From Skermania sp. ID1734 (lineage in GTDB: Bacteria; Actinomycetota; Actinomycetes; Mycobacteriales; Mycobacteriaceae): a DNA stretch of 64,000 nt. The translations under genes were made by a program, and so were the position numbers. The first letter of the stretch is position 1, and each line of letters begins with the position of its first letter. Shown piece after piece: positions 54,691-64,000 of this stretch. The notes beneath the pieces were generated by a model that was not told the DNA's origin, made no database searches, and was given only the letters and a program-made list of their open reading frames with translations. The DNA is taken from positions 124,001 through 188,000 of the forward strand of contig NZ_VLIY01000007.1 in NCBI RefSeq assembly GCF_007489285.1. The letters run 5' to 3'.

Positions 54691-54724
54691 ACGGCGCCGT
54701 AGGGGAGCGCGGCACACTGGGACT

Positions 54725-55732
54725 ATGAGCGATCGAATGCGGGCCTGGCGGGTGGCGACGCCGGCGCCCATCGACGAGATCCCGATCGAACAGCACACGG
54801 AGGCCGTCCCGCAACCCGGCGACGGCGAATTGCTGGTGCGGGTGTTGGCGTGCGGCGTCTGCCGCACCGACCTGCACGTGGTCGAGGGCGATCTTCCGGT
54901 TCACCGCGCGCATGTGGTGCCTGGTCACGAGATTGTCGGTGAAGTCGTCGACGCCGGTGCGACGGGCCGGTTCGACGTCGGTCAGCGCGTCGGCATACCG
55001 TGGCTGCGACATACCTGCGGACAATGCCGATATTGCCTGCGCGGCTCCGAAAACCTTTGCCCGCGGTCCTTTTACACTGGCTGGGACCACGACGGCGGGT
55101 ATGCCGAGTACGCGACCGTTCCCGCGGACTACGCCCTCGAACTGCCGACGAACTACTCCGACACCGAATTAGCGCCGCTGCTGTGCGCCGGAATCATCGG
55201 CTACCGCGCGTTGCTGCGCGCGCAGGTGCCCGCCAACGGGACGCTGGGGATCTACGGGTTCGGTGGCAGCGCACACCTGACGGCGCAGGTGGCCCTCGCG
55301 CGCGGGATCCGCGTTCACGTGATGACCCGCGGGTCCGCGGCGCAGGAATTAGCCCGTGAGCTCGGCGCCGCATCGGCCCAAGGTGCAGCCGATCCGCCGC
55401 CCGAACCGCTGGACTCCGCCATTCTGTTCGCCCCGGTGGGCGAACTCGTTCCGCCGGCGTTGGAGGCGCTGGACTCGGGCGGAACGCTAGCCGTGGCCGG
55501 AATTCACCTGAGCGATATCCCGCCGCTGAACTACCAGCAGCACCTGTTCCTCGAGCGCCAGTTACGCAGCGTCACGTCGAACACCCGCGCCGACGCCGCC
55601 GAATTCCTGCGGTTCGCCGGTGAACACCACCTTGACGTGACGAGCCATCCCTATGCACTCGACGCCGCCCCGCAGGCGCTTGCCGACCTTTCCGCGGGCC
55701 GATTCAGCGGTGCGGCCGTGCTCGTGCCATAG
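54725..55732 (+). CDS. Zinc-dependent alcohol dehydrogenase
   Basis: A 335-residue medium-chain dehydrogenase. Catalytic-zinc ligands: Cys in [10 protein letters not shown] and His in [10 protein letters not shown]. The structural-zinc lobe is [15 protein letters not shown]. The nucleotide fold is [16 protein letters not shown]. It resembles the propanol-preferring AdhA type common in mycobacteria. It oxidises alcohols or reduces aldehydes with NAD(H). It follows the Baeyer-Villiger monooxygenase but is separated by a hairpin, so it is probably its own unit. Confidence 0.93.
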   Translation: MSDRMRAWRVATPAPIDEIPIEQHTEAVPQPGDGELLVRVLACGVCRTDLHVVEGDLPVHRAHVVPGHEIVGEVVDAGATGRFDVGQRVGIPWLRHTCGQCRYCLRGSENLCPRSFYTGWDHDGGYAEYATVPADYALELPTNYSDTELAPLLCAGIIGYRALLRAQVPANGTLGIYGFGGSAHLTAQVALARGIRVHVMTRGSAAQELARELGAASAQGAADPPPEPLDSAILFAPVGELVPPALEALDSGGTLAVAGIHLSDIPPLNYQQHLFLERQLRSVTSNTRADAAEFLRFAGEHHLDVTSHPYALDAAPQALADLSAGRFSGAAVLVP

Positions 55733-55747
55733 GTCCCCGAACCCCGG

Positions 55748-56176
55748 TCACCGACTGCGGTCAGTCAACCGTCCTGGGTCTGCCTGCCACCCCGAGCACA
55801 CCAGGTCGAGCGAGTCGATTCGATCCGACACCGTGGCGAACACATGCTGTTCGGCGATCCGGGCGGCTGCCGTGTCGCCGGTTGGCTGCATTCGGACTTG
55901 CCAGCGCAGGTACAGCCGATCCCCGACCCGGCCGAGCGAGGTGGCGACCAGCTCGAATGAGTCATCGCCACCGAACCAGGTGCGGAACTGCCCGGTCACC
56001 GCCTCGGCGCCGCTGACTTCGAATGGCCCGGGAGGCACCAGCGCGCGCAACCGGACGTCGTCGGCCAAACTCTGGTGTAGCGCAGTGAAATCGCGCGCCG
56101 TCAACGCGTCCAACAGTTGGCCACCCGCCAACCAGGAGGTCTGTGCGCGGGTAGTGGGCGTCGTGGCTGTAGTCAT
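55748..56176 (-). CDS. SnoaL-like nuclear transport factor 2 family protein
   Basis: A 142-residue NTF2-fold protein: LLDALTARDFTALHQSLADDVRLRALVPPG, the insertion FEVSGAEAVTGQFRTWFGG, and LRWQVRMQPT-type strands. The function is unknown; similar genes accompany LuxR regulators of the kind decayed next door (56231-57491). Start ATG 56176. It is downstream of that pseudogene on the same strand. Confidence 0.85.
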   Translation of the reverse strand: MTTATTPTTRAQTSWLAGGQLLDALTARDFTALHQSLADDVRLRALVPPGPFEVSGAEAVTGQFRTWFGGDDSFELVATSLGRVGDRLYLRWQVRMQPTGDTAAARIAEQHVFATVSDRIDSLDLVCSGWQADPGRLTDRSR

Positions 56177-56230
56177 AGGTATTTTCTACGGCGGCACCGC
56201 GTCGCAAACATCTGTCGTTCGCCCGATCTT

Positions 56231-57491
56231 TTACTCGTCCGCGGCCGGCTCCACGAGGCCGTGGCGCATCGCGAACATCGCCGCTGCCCCTCGGGTGCTA
56301 ACCCCGATCTTGGTGTAGATGTGCTCGACGTGGCTACCGACGGTTCGCGGGGTGATCGACAACTCGGCGGCGATCTGGCGGTTGGATTGCCCACGCACCA
56401 CCCGCGCGAGCACCTCCACTTCGCGCCGCGTCAGCCCCGCGACCAGGGCCTGCCGCTTGCGCGAAATATGCCCTGCGGCACCGAGAACCGCCTCGACAGC
56501 AGAGGCGTCGAGATGCCGGCGGTGACTTCGTCGCGCAACAGCGTCGCACGCTCCTTGGGTCCGAGCGCACCGCGATGGCAGCGCGCCTCGCCGGCAGCCT
56601 GATATACCTCAGCGGCGGCAAGAATCCGGGCGGTCGGTGCGATCATGCCGCCGCCGATCCCGCGCGGATAACCGGAGCCGTCCATGCGTTCGTGAAGCAT
56701 GCCGGCGATCGAACCGATGGTGCGCAGCAACGGTTGTCGACGCAGCACCCGCTCGGTCAGATACGGCACCGTGCGTACCCGTTCCCACTCGATGTCCGAC
56801 AGCGGGCCGGGTTTGTTCCACACGCCCGTCGATACGCCGATGACCCCGAGTCGACACACCAGCGCGGCCAGCTCGACAAGTTCGACGTCGTCCCGATCCA
56901 TTCCCGCCTGCCTTGCGGCCGCTGCTGCCAGCGCTGCCAACGCGCGCGAATGACCAAGAAACAGCGGCGATTTCAAGTCGGCATAGTCGCCGAAGGTGGT
57001 CAGCGCCGCGTGTAGCTCTCTTCTGGTCAGCGGCGTTTCCAGCACCGGCGAGCTGGCCAACACGCTGTTCCAGGCGTCGATTCCGTCGATACCGCCAAAG
57101 ATCTGCTCAGCGTTGTCGCAGCAGCACCGCACGATTCGAGGATCGAACTCGGTGCCGGCGCGCGAGCGCAGCATCTGTAGCGTCGCGTCCAATCCTGAAG
57201 TGCGCAAGAATACTTCGGAATCGTCGGCGATGTGCACCACGCGCATGACCGCGCTGATCTGTTCGCCGCGTAATCCGTGCGGAGCGCCCTTGCCGTCCCA
57301 TCGTTCGAAGGCCTGCGGCAGCGCAGCCGTCACGTCCGCATCGAGTCCGAGCCGATCCGCGATGTCGCCGGTGGTTTGGCAATGGCACAAGGCGGCTGGC
57401 CGAGACCAAGGTCGGTAGCCAGCGACAGGGAGGCTACCGACTCGGCGAGGCGCACGCCGGACGACGCGTTCGGGTCAACAACGTCGGGCAC
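56231..57491 (-). pseudogene. Decayed HD-domain/LuxR-type regulator
   Basis: Three fragments of one known architecture lie in different frames. (a) From GTG 57491: VRLAESVASLSLATDLGLGQP, the usual opening. (b) From about 57390: CHCQTTGDIADRLGL, FERWDGKGAPHGL and HERMDGSGYPRG, an HD/HD-GYP-like phosphohydrolase region. (c) To 56231: GLTRREVEVLARVVRGQSNR, a LuxR helix-turn-helix. Between (a) and (b) about a hundred or more residues normally present are missing and the frame changes. Between (b) and (c) one base appears lost near 56515 (GGCAT where GGCCAT would keep the frame). The gene is inactivated by an internal deletion plus a frameshift, or the assembly has errors here. Confidence 0.7.
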
Positions 57492-57644
57492 TAGTCAATT
57501 GTGTGCCAGATTCGGTCGGGAAGAGTTGATCTTGCCTTTCCCGGGTACCCAATTCGTACCTACAATTGACTACTACGGGCAAAACAGGCTTCATGTGGGT
57601 GCGGTGCTGATGGTCAGATGTCGACGGCAGGACGGGGGCCGCGA

Positions 57645-57962
57645 ATGGACGACGAACGCGACAGCGCTCAGGAGAGCGAACTCACCAACGCGACCGACGA
57701 GACGACCCGAGAAGTGGCCGAGCGGCTGCTTCGGCAGTTCCCGACGGTAAAGATCGATGAGATAGTCGGCGTGGTGCGCCGGGCGATGCTTGACCTGCGC
57801 GACGTTCCGGTGACCGCCAAAGCCGAACTGGTCGAACGACTAGCGTGGTGGCGCATCGGCAATCCCGTGCAGATGGCCCGTACGGTCATTTATCCGCGCA
57901 GTAGCGATACCAGCGCCGAAAATGGTGGCACGCCCAATAGCGAAGATCAACAACACGGTTAG
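57645..57962 (+). CDS. Small helical protein (three-helix-bundle-like)
   Basis: A 105-residue acidic, helical protein; ETTREVAERLLRQFP, VKIDEIVGVVRRAML and VTAKAELVERLAWWRI suggest three amphipathic helices. Similar short proteins in Nocardia and Rhodococcus are labelled three-helix-bundle dimerisation-domain proteins, as I recall; function unknown. The ATG at 57645 follows GGACGGGGG; the ATG at 57618 is an alternative start. It overlaps the convergent DUF2461 gene by four bases. Confidence 0.65.
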   Translation: MDDERDSAQESELTNATDETTREVAERLLRQFPTVKIDEIVGVVRRAMLDLRDVPVTAKAELVERLAWWRIGNPVQMARTVIYPRSSDTSAENGGTPNSEDQQHG

Positions 57963-58594
57963 TGCAGCGCGGCGGTGAGCCAGTCGACCAAGGGGCCGAT
58001 GGCACGCCAGCACTCCCGTACTTCGGTTGCCGCGCGCGCGGTGCTGAGCCACTCCGGCGCTCCGAACGTCCGGCCCGCGGTGAGCGACTTATGCCGGAGC
58101 AACTCGATGCGCTCGTGATCCGGCGCGAATCCCCGGGGCACCGTCTTCAGCTTCTCGCCGCCGATGGAAAAGCCCTGAGCGGCAAGGCTGTCGACGATGC
58201 GCACCAACTCGACGCCGCTGTGGGCGGCGTCGACGGCCGCGCGGTAGTGGGCCGTGTGCGCGGGTGAGTCCTGGTGGAATCCGCCGGCAACGAGCAGGCC
58301 GGCGGCGCTGACCTGCAGGTAGTAGCCGACTCCCGGCGCGGTGCCGACAAAGGCGCCTTGCGCGGTCTTGTACGGCGACTTGTCCCGCGAGAAACGAACA
58401 TCCCGATACGGACGAAAGATCTTGGCCGGTCCGAACTCGTCTTCGAGCTCGGCCATCAGCGCGGTGATCGGTCCGCGAACGGCGTTGTCGTAGACGTCCT
58501 TATGCGCGGTCCACCAGACCTTGCTGTTGTCGGCCTCCAGATCCTCGTAGAAATCCAAGGCCGCCAATGGGATTCCGGTGAACTCGCCAGACAT
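57959..58594 (-). CDS. DUF2461 family protein
   Basis: A 211-residue protein: LDFYEDLEADNSKVWWTAHK near the start, then IFRPYRDVRFSRDKSPYKT and GYYLQVSAAGLLVAGGFH, the DUF2461 pattern. Biochemical function is unknown. It begins immediately after the prs stop on the same strand and is therefore likely the last gene of a glmU-prs-DUF2461 transcript. Confidence 0.9.
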   Translation of the reverse strand: MSGEFTGIPLAALDFYEDLEADNSKVWWTAHKDVYDNAVRGPITALMAELEDEFGPAKIFRPYRDVRFSRDKSPYKTAQGAFVGTAPGVGYYLQVSAAGLLVAGGFHQDSPAHTAHYRAAVDAAHSGVELVRIVDSLAAQGFSIGGEKLKTVPRGFAPDHERIELLRHKSLTAGRTFGAPEWLSTARAATEVRECWRAIGPLVDWLTAALH

Positions 58595-59575
58595 CTACGC
58601 CGATCCGTTGAACAGGCTTGTCACCGAGCCGTTTTCGAACACCTCGCGGATCGTGCGGGCGAGCAGCGGTGCGATCGAGAGCACGGTCAGCGTGGGGAAC
58701 TTCTTTTCCTCGGTGATCGGCAGCGTGTTGGTGACGATCACTTCCTTGGCGCCGCAGGCAGCGAGGCGTTCGGCCGCCGGGTGGCTGAGTACGCCGTGAG
58801 TCGCCGCAATGATGACGTCGGCCGCGCCGGCTTCCTTCAAGATCTTCACCGCACCCGCGATGGTGCCACCGGTGTCGATCATGTCGTCGATCAGGATGCA
58901 GGTGTGGCCCGCGACTTCGCCGACCACGCGGTTGGACTTCACCTGGTTGGGCACCAGCGGGTCACGCGTCTTGTGAATGAACGCCAGCGGCGCACCACCG
59001 AGGGTGTCGGCCCACTTCTCGGCCACGCGTACCCGGCCGGCGTCGGGGGAAACCACCGCGATGTTTTCCACGCCGTACTTCTCGCGGATGTATTCGGCGA
59101 GCTGGCCTTGGGCGTGCATGTGGTCGACGGGCCCGTCGAAGAAGCCCTGAATCTGGTCAGTGTGCAGGTCGACCGTGATAATTCGGTCTGCCCCAGCCGT
59201 TTTCAGCAGGTCTGCGATCAGGCGGGCGGAGATGGGCTCGCGGCCGCGGTGCTTCTTGTCTTGGCGCGCATAGGGATAGAACGGCAAGATCGCCGTGATC
59301 CGCTTGGCCGAACCGCGCTTGAGCGCGTCGATCATGATGAGCTGCTCCATGATCCATTGGTTCAGCGGCGCGGGGTAGCTCTGCAGCACGAAGGCGTCGC
59401 AGCCACGAACCGACTCTTCGAACCGGACAAAGATCTCGCCGTTGGCAAAGTCGCGGGCCGTCTGCGGTGTCACGGCCACGTCGAGTTCTTTGGCGACTTG
59501 TTCGGCAAGCTCCGGATGCGCGCGCCCGGAAAACAGCATGAGGCTCTTGGAGTTGTCAACGGAAAACGCGCTCAC
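58595..59575 (-). CDS. prs: Ribose-phosphate pyrophosphokinase
   Basis: A 326-residue class I PRPP synthase: ribose 5-phosphate plus ATP to PRPP for nucleotide, histidine and arabinogalactan/LAM precursor synthesis. Motifs: [56 protein letters not shown] and the PRPP loop [13 protein letters not shown]. The start overlaps the glmU stop by four bases. The glmU-prs order is the same as Rv1018c-Rv1017c. Confidence 0.97.
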   Translation of the reverse strand: MSAFSVDNSKSLMLFSGRAHPELAEQVAKELDVAVTPQTARDFANGEIFVRFEESVRGCDAFVLQSYPAPLNQWIMEQLIMIDALKRGSAKRITAILPFYPYARQDKKHRGREPISARLIADLLKTAGADRIITVDLHTDQIQGFFDGPVDHMHAQGQLAEYIREKYGVENIAVVSPDAGRVRVAEKWADTLGGAPLAFIHKTRDPLVPNQVKSNRVVGEVAGHTCILIDDMIDTGGTIAGAVKILKEAGAADVIIAATHGVLSHPAAERLAACGAKEVIVTNTLPITEEKKFPTLTVLSIAPLLARTIREVFENGSVTSLFNGSA

Positions 59576-61065
59576 TGCTTTTCGCCATCCTTTTGTTCTT
59601 GGCTGTCCGATTTCTCGCCTGCGTGCCGGTGCAGGGCGGCTTCGGCGGCCGCCGCTGCGGCTGTGCCAGCGCGGTTGCGCTGAACCCAGCCCTCGATATT
59701 GCGTTGTGCACCGCCGGAGACGGCGAGTGCGCCGGGTGGCACGCTGCGTCGTAACACGGTTCCGGCCGCAGAGTAGGCGCCGTCGCCCACCGTAATAGGG
59801 GCCACGAACATCGTGTCACTCCCGGTGCGTACATGGGAGCCGACGACGGTGCGATGTTTGTTGACGCCGTCGTAGTTGACGAACACGCTCGACGCGCCGA
59901 TGTTGCTGTGCTCGCCGATTGTCGCGTCACCGACGTAGGTGAGGTGCGGCACCTTCGAGTGCGCGCCGATTTCGGCGTTCTTGCTTTCGACGAACGCGCC
60001 CAGTTTTCCGGACTCGCCGACCACCGTGTTGGGGCGCAAATAGGCGAACGGACCGATCGTCGCGTTGGGCCCGATGCTCGACTGCTCGGCGTGACTGCGG
60101 ATCACCACTGCACCCTCGGCCACGCTGACGTCCCGCAGCGTCGTGTCGGGACCGACGACGGCGTCCTCTTCTATCGTCGTCGAGCCGAGCAGTTGCACGC
60201 CGGGCAGCACGGTGACATCGCGAGCGATCTGGACGTCCGCGTCGATCCAGGTGCTCTGCGGGTCGACGATCGTGACCCCAGCGCGCATGTGCCGTTCCAA
60301 GATGTAGCGATTCAGCACCCGGCCCGCGTCGGCCAGCTGGACGCGGTCGTTGACACCGGTCACCTTGGCGGGGTCGGCCAGTAGCGCGCCGAACACGGCG
60401 CGGCCGGATTGGCGGGCGATCTTCAAAACATCGGTCAGGTAGAGCTCGTGCTGGGCGTTTTCGGTGCTCAGCTGGCCGATTGCGGCGCGCAGGGCCTCGG
60501 CGTCGAACGCGTACACACCGGAGTTGACCTCGGTGATGGCCGCTTGCTCCGGGGTGGCGTCGGCGTGTTCGACGATCTCGGCGACCTCGCCGTCGGCGTC
60601 CCGCACAATCCGGCCGTAACCGTTCGGATCGTCGGGCACGAAGGTGAGCACCGTCACGGCGGGCCGACCCGGGTAGCTGCGGTGCTCGTCGAGCAGGGCC
60701 GAGAGCGTGTGTCCGTCGAGCAACGGTACGTCGGCGGCCGTGACCAGCACGTCGCCGGTGAAATCCGCGGGTAGTACGTCCAGTGCGCATTGCACAGCGT
60801 GGCCGGTGCCGAGTTGCTCTTCCTGCACGGCCAGGTCGATCTTGCGACCCAGTTCGTCTGCGATCTGTCCGACGGCCGCGCCCACGTGCTCGCGATCATG
60901 GCCGACGACCGCGAGGAGATGCGTCGGCGAAATGGCATCCGCCGCGTATAACGCGTGGGCGAGCATGCTCTTGCCGGCGAGCGGATGCAGCACCTTGGGC
61001 GTCTTCGACCGCATCCGTGTGCCCGCGCCAGCAGCGAGAACGACAACGGCGGTCTGCGCTGGCAT
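59572..61065 (-). CDS. glmU: Bifunctional UDP-GlcNAc pyrophosphorylase/GlcN-1-P acetyltransferase GlmU
   Basis: A 497-residue two-domain enzyme making UDP-N-acetylglucosamine for peptidoglycan and linker synthesis. The N-terminal uridyltransferase has [20 protein letters not shown]. The C-terminal left-handed beta-helix acetyltransferase has [25 protein letters not shown] and hexapeptide repeats. A Glu/Lys/Gln-rich tail ([15 protein letters not shown]) extends the end. A tRNA-Gln gene lies 36 bases upstream on the same strand. Confidence 0.97.
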   Translation of the reverse strand: MPAQTAVVVLAAGAGTRMRSKTPKVLHPLAGKSMLAHALYAADAISPTHLLAVVGHDREHVGAAVGQIADELGRKIDLAVQEEQLGTGHAVQCALDVLPADFTGDVLVTAADVPLLDGHTLSALLDEHRSYPGRPAVTVLTFVPDDPNGYGRIVRDADGEVAEIVEHADATPEQAAITEVNSGVYAFDAEALRAAIGQLSTENAQHELYLTDVLKIARQSGRAVFGALLADPAKVTGVNDRVQLADAGRVLNRYILERHMRAGVTIVDPQSTWIDADVQIARDVTVLPGVQLLGSTTIEEDAVVGPDTTLRDVSVAEGAVVIRSHAEQSSIGPNATIGPFAYLRPNTVVGESGKLGAFVESKNAEIGAHSKVPHLTYVGDATIGEHSNIGASSVFVNYDGVNKHRTVVGSHVRTGSDTMFVAPITVGDGAYSAAGTVLRRSVPPGALAVSGGAQRNIEGWVQRNRAGTAAAAAAEAALHRHAGEKSDSQEQKDGEKQ

Positions 61066-61100
61066 AAAGCTCCCTCGGGCGTTTACTGCAGGTCGGGCTG

Positions 61101-61171
61101 CTCCGCCGCCAGGACTCGAACCTAGACTATCTGAACCAAAATCAGAGGTGCTGCCATTACACCACGGCGGA
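61101..61171 (-). tRNA. tRNA-Gln (anticodon TTG)
   Basis: On the minus strand from 61171: acceptor TCCGCCG pairs with CGGCGGA (61102-61108) plus discriminator G61101. The anticodon stem TCTGA/TCAGA encloses the loop TTTTGGT, giving anticodon TTG. The T-arm contains GGTTCGAGTCC. CCA is not encoded. The position upstream of glmU matches glnU in M. tuberculosis. Confidence 0.95.
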
Positions 61172-61261
61172 TGGCGCCAACGATCCTCGCACGTTGAGGT
61201 GTGTGCCGTCGAATAGGGTCAGCATCACCACGAGTGGCATGACATCAGAGGCGGAACCTTA

Positions 61262-61906
61262 GTGCAACCCAACAACGGCGCGGCGATGCCGGAGCGGGCG
61301 CAGCGCACCCGGATGACCGGCACGCAGCGGCGTCAGCAGTTGATCGAGATCGCGCGTTCTGTGTTCGCCGAGCGTGGTTATGACGCGGCGTCCATCGAGG
61401 AGATCGCGCAGCGCGCCCAGGTGTCCAAGCCGGTCGTCTACGAGCACTTCGGCGGCAAGGAAGGCCTCTATGCCGTGGTGGTGGACCGGGAGATGTCGAC
61501 GCTGCTGGAGATGATCAGCGCGCCGCTGACCAGCACCAGGTCGCGGCTTCGGGTCGAGCAGGTGGCGCTGGCGCTGCTCACGTACGTCGAGGAACGCACC
61601 GACGGGTTCCGCATTCTGGTGCGCGACCAACGGGTCGCGGCCAGTGAGGGCACCTACTCCAGCCTGCTCAACGAGGCCATCGGCCAGGTCAGTCACATTC
61701 TGGCGGGTGACTTCGCCCGCCGCGGGCTCGATCCCGATTTGGCGCCGCTCTACGCGCAGGCGCTGGTCGGCATGGTGTCGACAACGGCCACCTGGTGGCT
61801 GGACGAGCGCGCGCCCTCGAAGGAAATCGTGGCGGCGCATCTGGTCAATTTGTGTTGGAACGGGCTGACAAACCTCGAGTCCAATCCGCAGCTGCGGTCG
61901 GGTTGA
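61262..61906 (+). CDS. TetR family transcriptional regulator (Rv1019-like)
   Basis: A 214-residue TetR protein: HTH SIEEIAQRAQVSKPVVYEHFGGKEGLYAVVV (about residues 43-73) and a C-terminal domain with VRDQRVAASEGTY and TATWWLDERAPSKEIVAAHLVNL. The position directly between glmU/tRNA-Gln and mfd is that of Rv1019, an autoregulated TetR reported in M. tuberculosis. Start GTG 61262; the in-frame ATG at 61286 is possible. Confidence 0.92.
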   Translation: MQPNNGAAMPERAQRTRMTGTQRRQQLIEIARSVFAERGYDAASIEEIAQRAQVSKPVVYEHFGGKEGLYAVVVDREMSTLLEMISAPLTSTRSRLRVEQVALALLTYVEERTDGFRILVRDQRVAASEGTYSSLLNEAIGQVSHILAGDFARRGLDPDLAPLYAQALVGMVSTTATWWLDERAPSKEIVAAHLVNLCWNGLTNLESNPQLRSG

Positions 61907-61967
61907 CGACGAACTGACCCACCACGGTGTTACGGTGCACAAAAGCTGAGAACGGGGTTAATGAGTC

Positions 61968-62612
61968 ATGGCTAGGCAGGCGCGCGCCGAAATCACCCGT
62001 GACGCCGTGCTTGCGGGCGCCGCGGACGTCTTTCTGCGCCTCGGCTATGCCAATGCCAGCCTGAGCGAGATCATCGCCCAGTCGAACGTCACCAAGGGCG
62101 CCCTCTACTTTCACTTCGGTTCCAAGGAAGAGCTAGCGCGTGCCGTCGTCGAGCAAGGGATCGAACGCCTCAACGTCGCCTGCAAGGCGTTCTTCGACAC
62201 CCGCACCCCGGCGCTGGAAGCCTGCATCGGGATCTCGTTCGTGCTGGCCGACCTGACTCGCAACGACCCGATGGTCGCGGCGATGCTGAAGCTGAACCAC
62301 CAGATCGGTGACTATCGCAACAACGCCGGTGAAAGCACCGTGCTCCCGTGGGGCAAGGCGCATCACATCCTGGCCGAACGCGCGATCGAACAGGGCGATC
62401 TGCGGGCCGATCTGGACCCCTCGGTGGTCGGAATGCTCTTGCAGGAGATCAACGCCGGCGTGCACGTCGTGGCCGCGGGCACGGAGTCCATCGATCAGAT
62501 GGCCGGCCGAATGGAGCGGGCGTGGTACTACCTGCTGCCCTCGCTCGTGCCGGAGGACAAGCTCGCTTACTTCCGGGAGTTCGCGGCGAGGCGTCTGAAC
62601 CGCTACCAATAG
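61968..62612 (+). CDS. TetR family regulator of the gamma-butyrolactone-receptor (ArpA/ScbR) type
   Basis: A 214-residue protein whose N-terminus (ARAEITRDAVLAGAADVFLR, then LSEIIAQSNVTKGALYFHFG) closely matches the ArpA/ScbR receptor family, which binds signalling butyrolactones in streptomycetes. The ligand-domain Trp in VLPWGKAHHILAERAIEQGDLR is also conserved. In mycolata such homologues occur without an obvious synthase, and no AfsA-like gene is in the window. It lies 61 bases after the first TetR gene and 40 bases before mfd. It is absent from the M. tuberculosis arrangement as I recall. Confidence 0.85.
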   Translation: MARQARAEITRDAVLAGAADVFLRLGYANASLSEIIAQSNVTKGALYFHFGSKEELARAVVEQGIERLNVACKAFFDTRTPALEACIGISFVLADLTRNDPMVAAMLKLNHQIGDYRNNAGESTVLPWGKAHHILAERAIEQGDLRADLDPSVVGMLLQEINAGVHVVAAGTESIDQMAGRMERAWYYLLPSLVPEDKLAYFREFAARRLNRYQ

Positions 62613-62652
62613 ACTTGAGCGGCATACCTTAACTGCCCCTCGAGGAGCTCGC

Positions 62653-64000
62653 TTGCCATCCACCGCTTCGGTGTCCGACGTCCGCGATAGCGTGCCGATG
62701 GCCGGGCTGGCGGCCGTGGCCTGCGCGGACGTTGCGCTGACGCGAGTTGCCGAATTGGTCGGGACGACGGCTGTCGAGCTGGTGGGACCCTCCCCGGTGC
62801 GCCCGTTCGTCGCCGCGACTGTCTCGCGATCGGCGCCGGTGCTGCTGGTCACGGCGACCGGGCGTGAGGCCGACGACCTCGCCGCCGAACTGACCGAGAT
62901 GCTTGGTGACTCGGTGGCCCAGTTCCCGTCCTGGGAGACATTGCCGCACGAGCGGCTGTCGCCCGGCGCAGACACCGTCGGGCAACGACTCAAGGTGCTG
63001 CGCCGTCTGGCCCGGCCCGCCGATCGTGATCTCGGCGAGCCGTTGCGAGTGGTCGTGGCCACAGTGCGCTCGCTCATGCAGCCGATGGCCGCAGGGCTGG
63101 GCGAGATTGCGCCGATCACCCTGCGGGTGGGCGCCGACGTCGACTTCGACGGTTTGCTCGAGCAACTGGTGGAGTTTGCCTATACCCGTGTCGACATGGT
63201 CGGCAAGCGTGGCGAATTTGCCGTGCGCGGCGGGATCCTCGACCTCTTTCCGCCCACGGCCGACCACCCCGTGCGCGTCGAGTTCTGGGGCGACGAGGTC
63301 ACCGAACTGCGCGCCTTCGCGGTCGCCGATCAGCGCTCGCTACCCGATCAACCCGTCGACCTGGTCATCGCGCCGCCGTGTCGCGAGCTGCTGCTCACCG
63401 CCGATGTCCGCGAGCGAGCGGCACAGTTCGCGGCCGATCATCAGTCCGATGCGGCGCTGGTAGAAATGCTGGACAAGCTTTCCGCCGGCGTGCCGGTCGA
63501 GGGCATGGAGGCGCTGCTGCCGGTGCTCGTGCCTAGCGAGCTGCAGCTGCTGACCGACGCGTTGCCCGCGGACACGCACGTGCTGCTGTGCGATCCGGAA
63601 AAGATCCGCACTCGCGCCGCCGACCTCGTCCGCACCGGCCAGGAGTTTCTCGAAGCGTCGTGGACCGCCGCGGCGATGGGTGGCGATGCCCCGATCGACC
63701 TGGGCGCGTCGGCGTACCGACCGCTGGCGGAGGTGCGTTCAGCCGCTCAGCAGCGCGAGCAGCGGTGGTGGACGTTGAGCCCGCTGGCATCCGGCAGCGA
63801 CTCCGAAGTTGTCCTGCCGGTGCAATCTGCGCCGAGCCCGCGCGGTTCCGACACCGAACTCGCGACACTCTTCGCGTCGCTGCGTGCGCACCTGAGCACC
63901 GGTGGCAGCGCGACGATCGTGGTGGCCGGGCACGGCACCCAGCAGCGCGTGCTGGAACGGTTAGGCGAGGCCGATGTGCCCGCGCAGCCGCTTACTCCCG
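62653..64000 (+). CDS. mfd: Transcription-repair coupling factor Mfd, N-terminal part (3' end outside window)
   Basis: Open to the right edge; 449 residues visible. TTG 62653 is the likely start because GAGGAG lies five bases upstream. The visible part is the UvrB-homology module (D1a/D2/D1b): SWETLPHERLSPGADTVGQRL, then DMVGKRGEFAVRGGILDLFPP and VRVEFWGDEV. The RNA-polymerase-interaction and translocase domains would lie beyond 64000. Mfd removes stalled RNA polymerase from lesions and recruits UvrA. Its place after the TetR gene matches Rv1020. Confidence 0.95.
   Translation, partial: MPSTASVSDVRDSVPMAGLAAVACADVALTRVAELVGTTAVELVGPSPVRPFVAATVSRSAPVLLVTATGREADDLAAELTEMLGDSVAQFPSWETLPHERLSPGADTVGQRLKVLRRLARPADRDLGEPLRVVVATVRSLMQPMAAGLGEIAPITLRVGADVDFDGLLEQLVEFAYTRVDMVGKRGEFAVRGGILDLFPPTADHPVRVEFWGDEVTELRAFAVADQRSLPDQPVDLVIAPPCRELLLTADVRERAAQFAADHQSDAALVEMLDKLSAGVPVEGMEALLPVLVPSELQLLTDALPADTHVLLCDPEKIRTRAADLVRTGQEFLEASWTAAAMGGDAPIDLGASAYRPLAEVRSAAQQREQRWWTLSPLASGSDSEVVLPVQSAPSPRGSDTELATLFASLRAHLSTGGSATIVVAGHGTQQRVLERLGEADVPAQPLTP

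Overview
The window is a high-GC actinobacterial chromosome segment, best explained as a mycolic-acid-containing member of the Mycobacteriales, probably Nocardiaceae-like (Rhodococcus/Nocardia type). The main evidence is gene order. arcA, pmt, rsmI, metG, tatD, rpfB, rsmA (ksgA), ispE, pth, rplY, prs, glmU, tRNA-Gln, a TetR gene and mfd appear in the same relative order and orientation as Mycobacterium tuberculosis Rv1001 to Rv1020, from memory. Several accessory blocks are inserted into that backbone. Ergothioneine genes, AlkB, EthA-like and GMC/aldehyde oxidoreductases and an O-mannosyltransferase fit this lineage. The genus is inference.

Layout. (1) 1-7.5 kb: the end of an FAD monooxygenase, a TetR regulator, two short-chain dehydrogenases, a small membrane protein, a GAF-GGDEF-EAL protein with a damaged EAL site, SoxR with a recognisable SoxR box, arginine deiminase and an ArsC-like protein. 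(2) 7.5-25.6 kb: conserved housekeeping genes (GntR, pmt, rsmI, metG, tatD, rpfB, rsmA, ispE, ABC-F ATPase), interrupted by a GMC oxidoreductase/aldehyde dehydrogenase operon and a copA-copZ copper export operon with a CsoR-type palindrome. (3) 25.6-39.1 kb: an accessory island, the most unusual part of the window. It holds two copies of a translationally overlapped pair (DUF445 membrane protein plus Abi-alpha/DUF4393 protein), a third solo Abi-alpha gene, two tandem-domain universal stress proteins, and a set of envelope genes (three DUF6230-like exported proteins, two DUF6114-like membrane proteins, one unknown secreted protein, a type I signal peptidase). (4) 39.1-45.8 kb: SnoaL-like, VOC and PdxH-like proteins, release factor 3, an AlkB-type alkane hydroxylase, and a divergent TetR/FAD-monooxygenase pair with a clear palindromic operator. 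(5) 45.8-52.9 kb: pth, rplY and a complete ergothioneine set, egtABCD as a tight operon with egtE divergent. (6) 53-58 kb: an EthA-like Baeyer-Villiger monooxygenase, a zinc alcohol dehydrogenase, a SnoaL-like protein, a decayed HD/LuxR regulator and a small hypothetical. (7) 58-64 kb: DUF2461, prs, glmU, tRNA-Gln, two TetR regulators and the 5' part of mfd.

Two genes (10582-10910 and 56231-57491) read as broken: each needs a frame change to rebuild an intact family member. The second also lacks internal sequence. No CRISPR array, insertion sequence, phage or integrase gene was seen. Family assignments come from motif recognition and memory; no database search was run.
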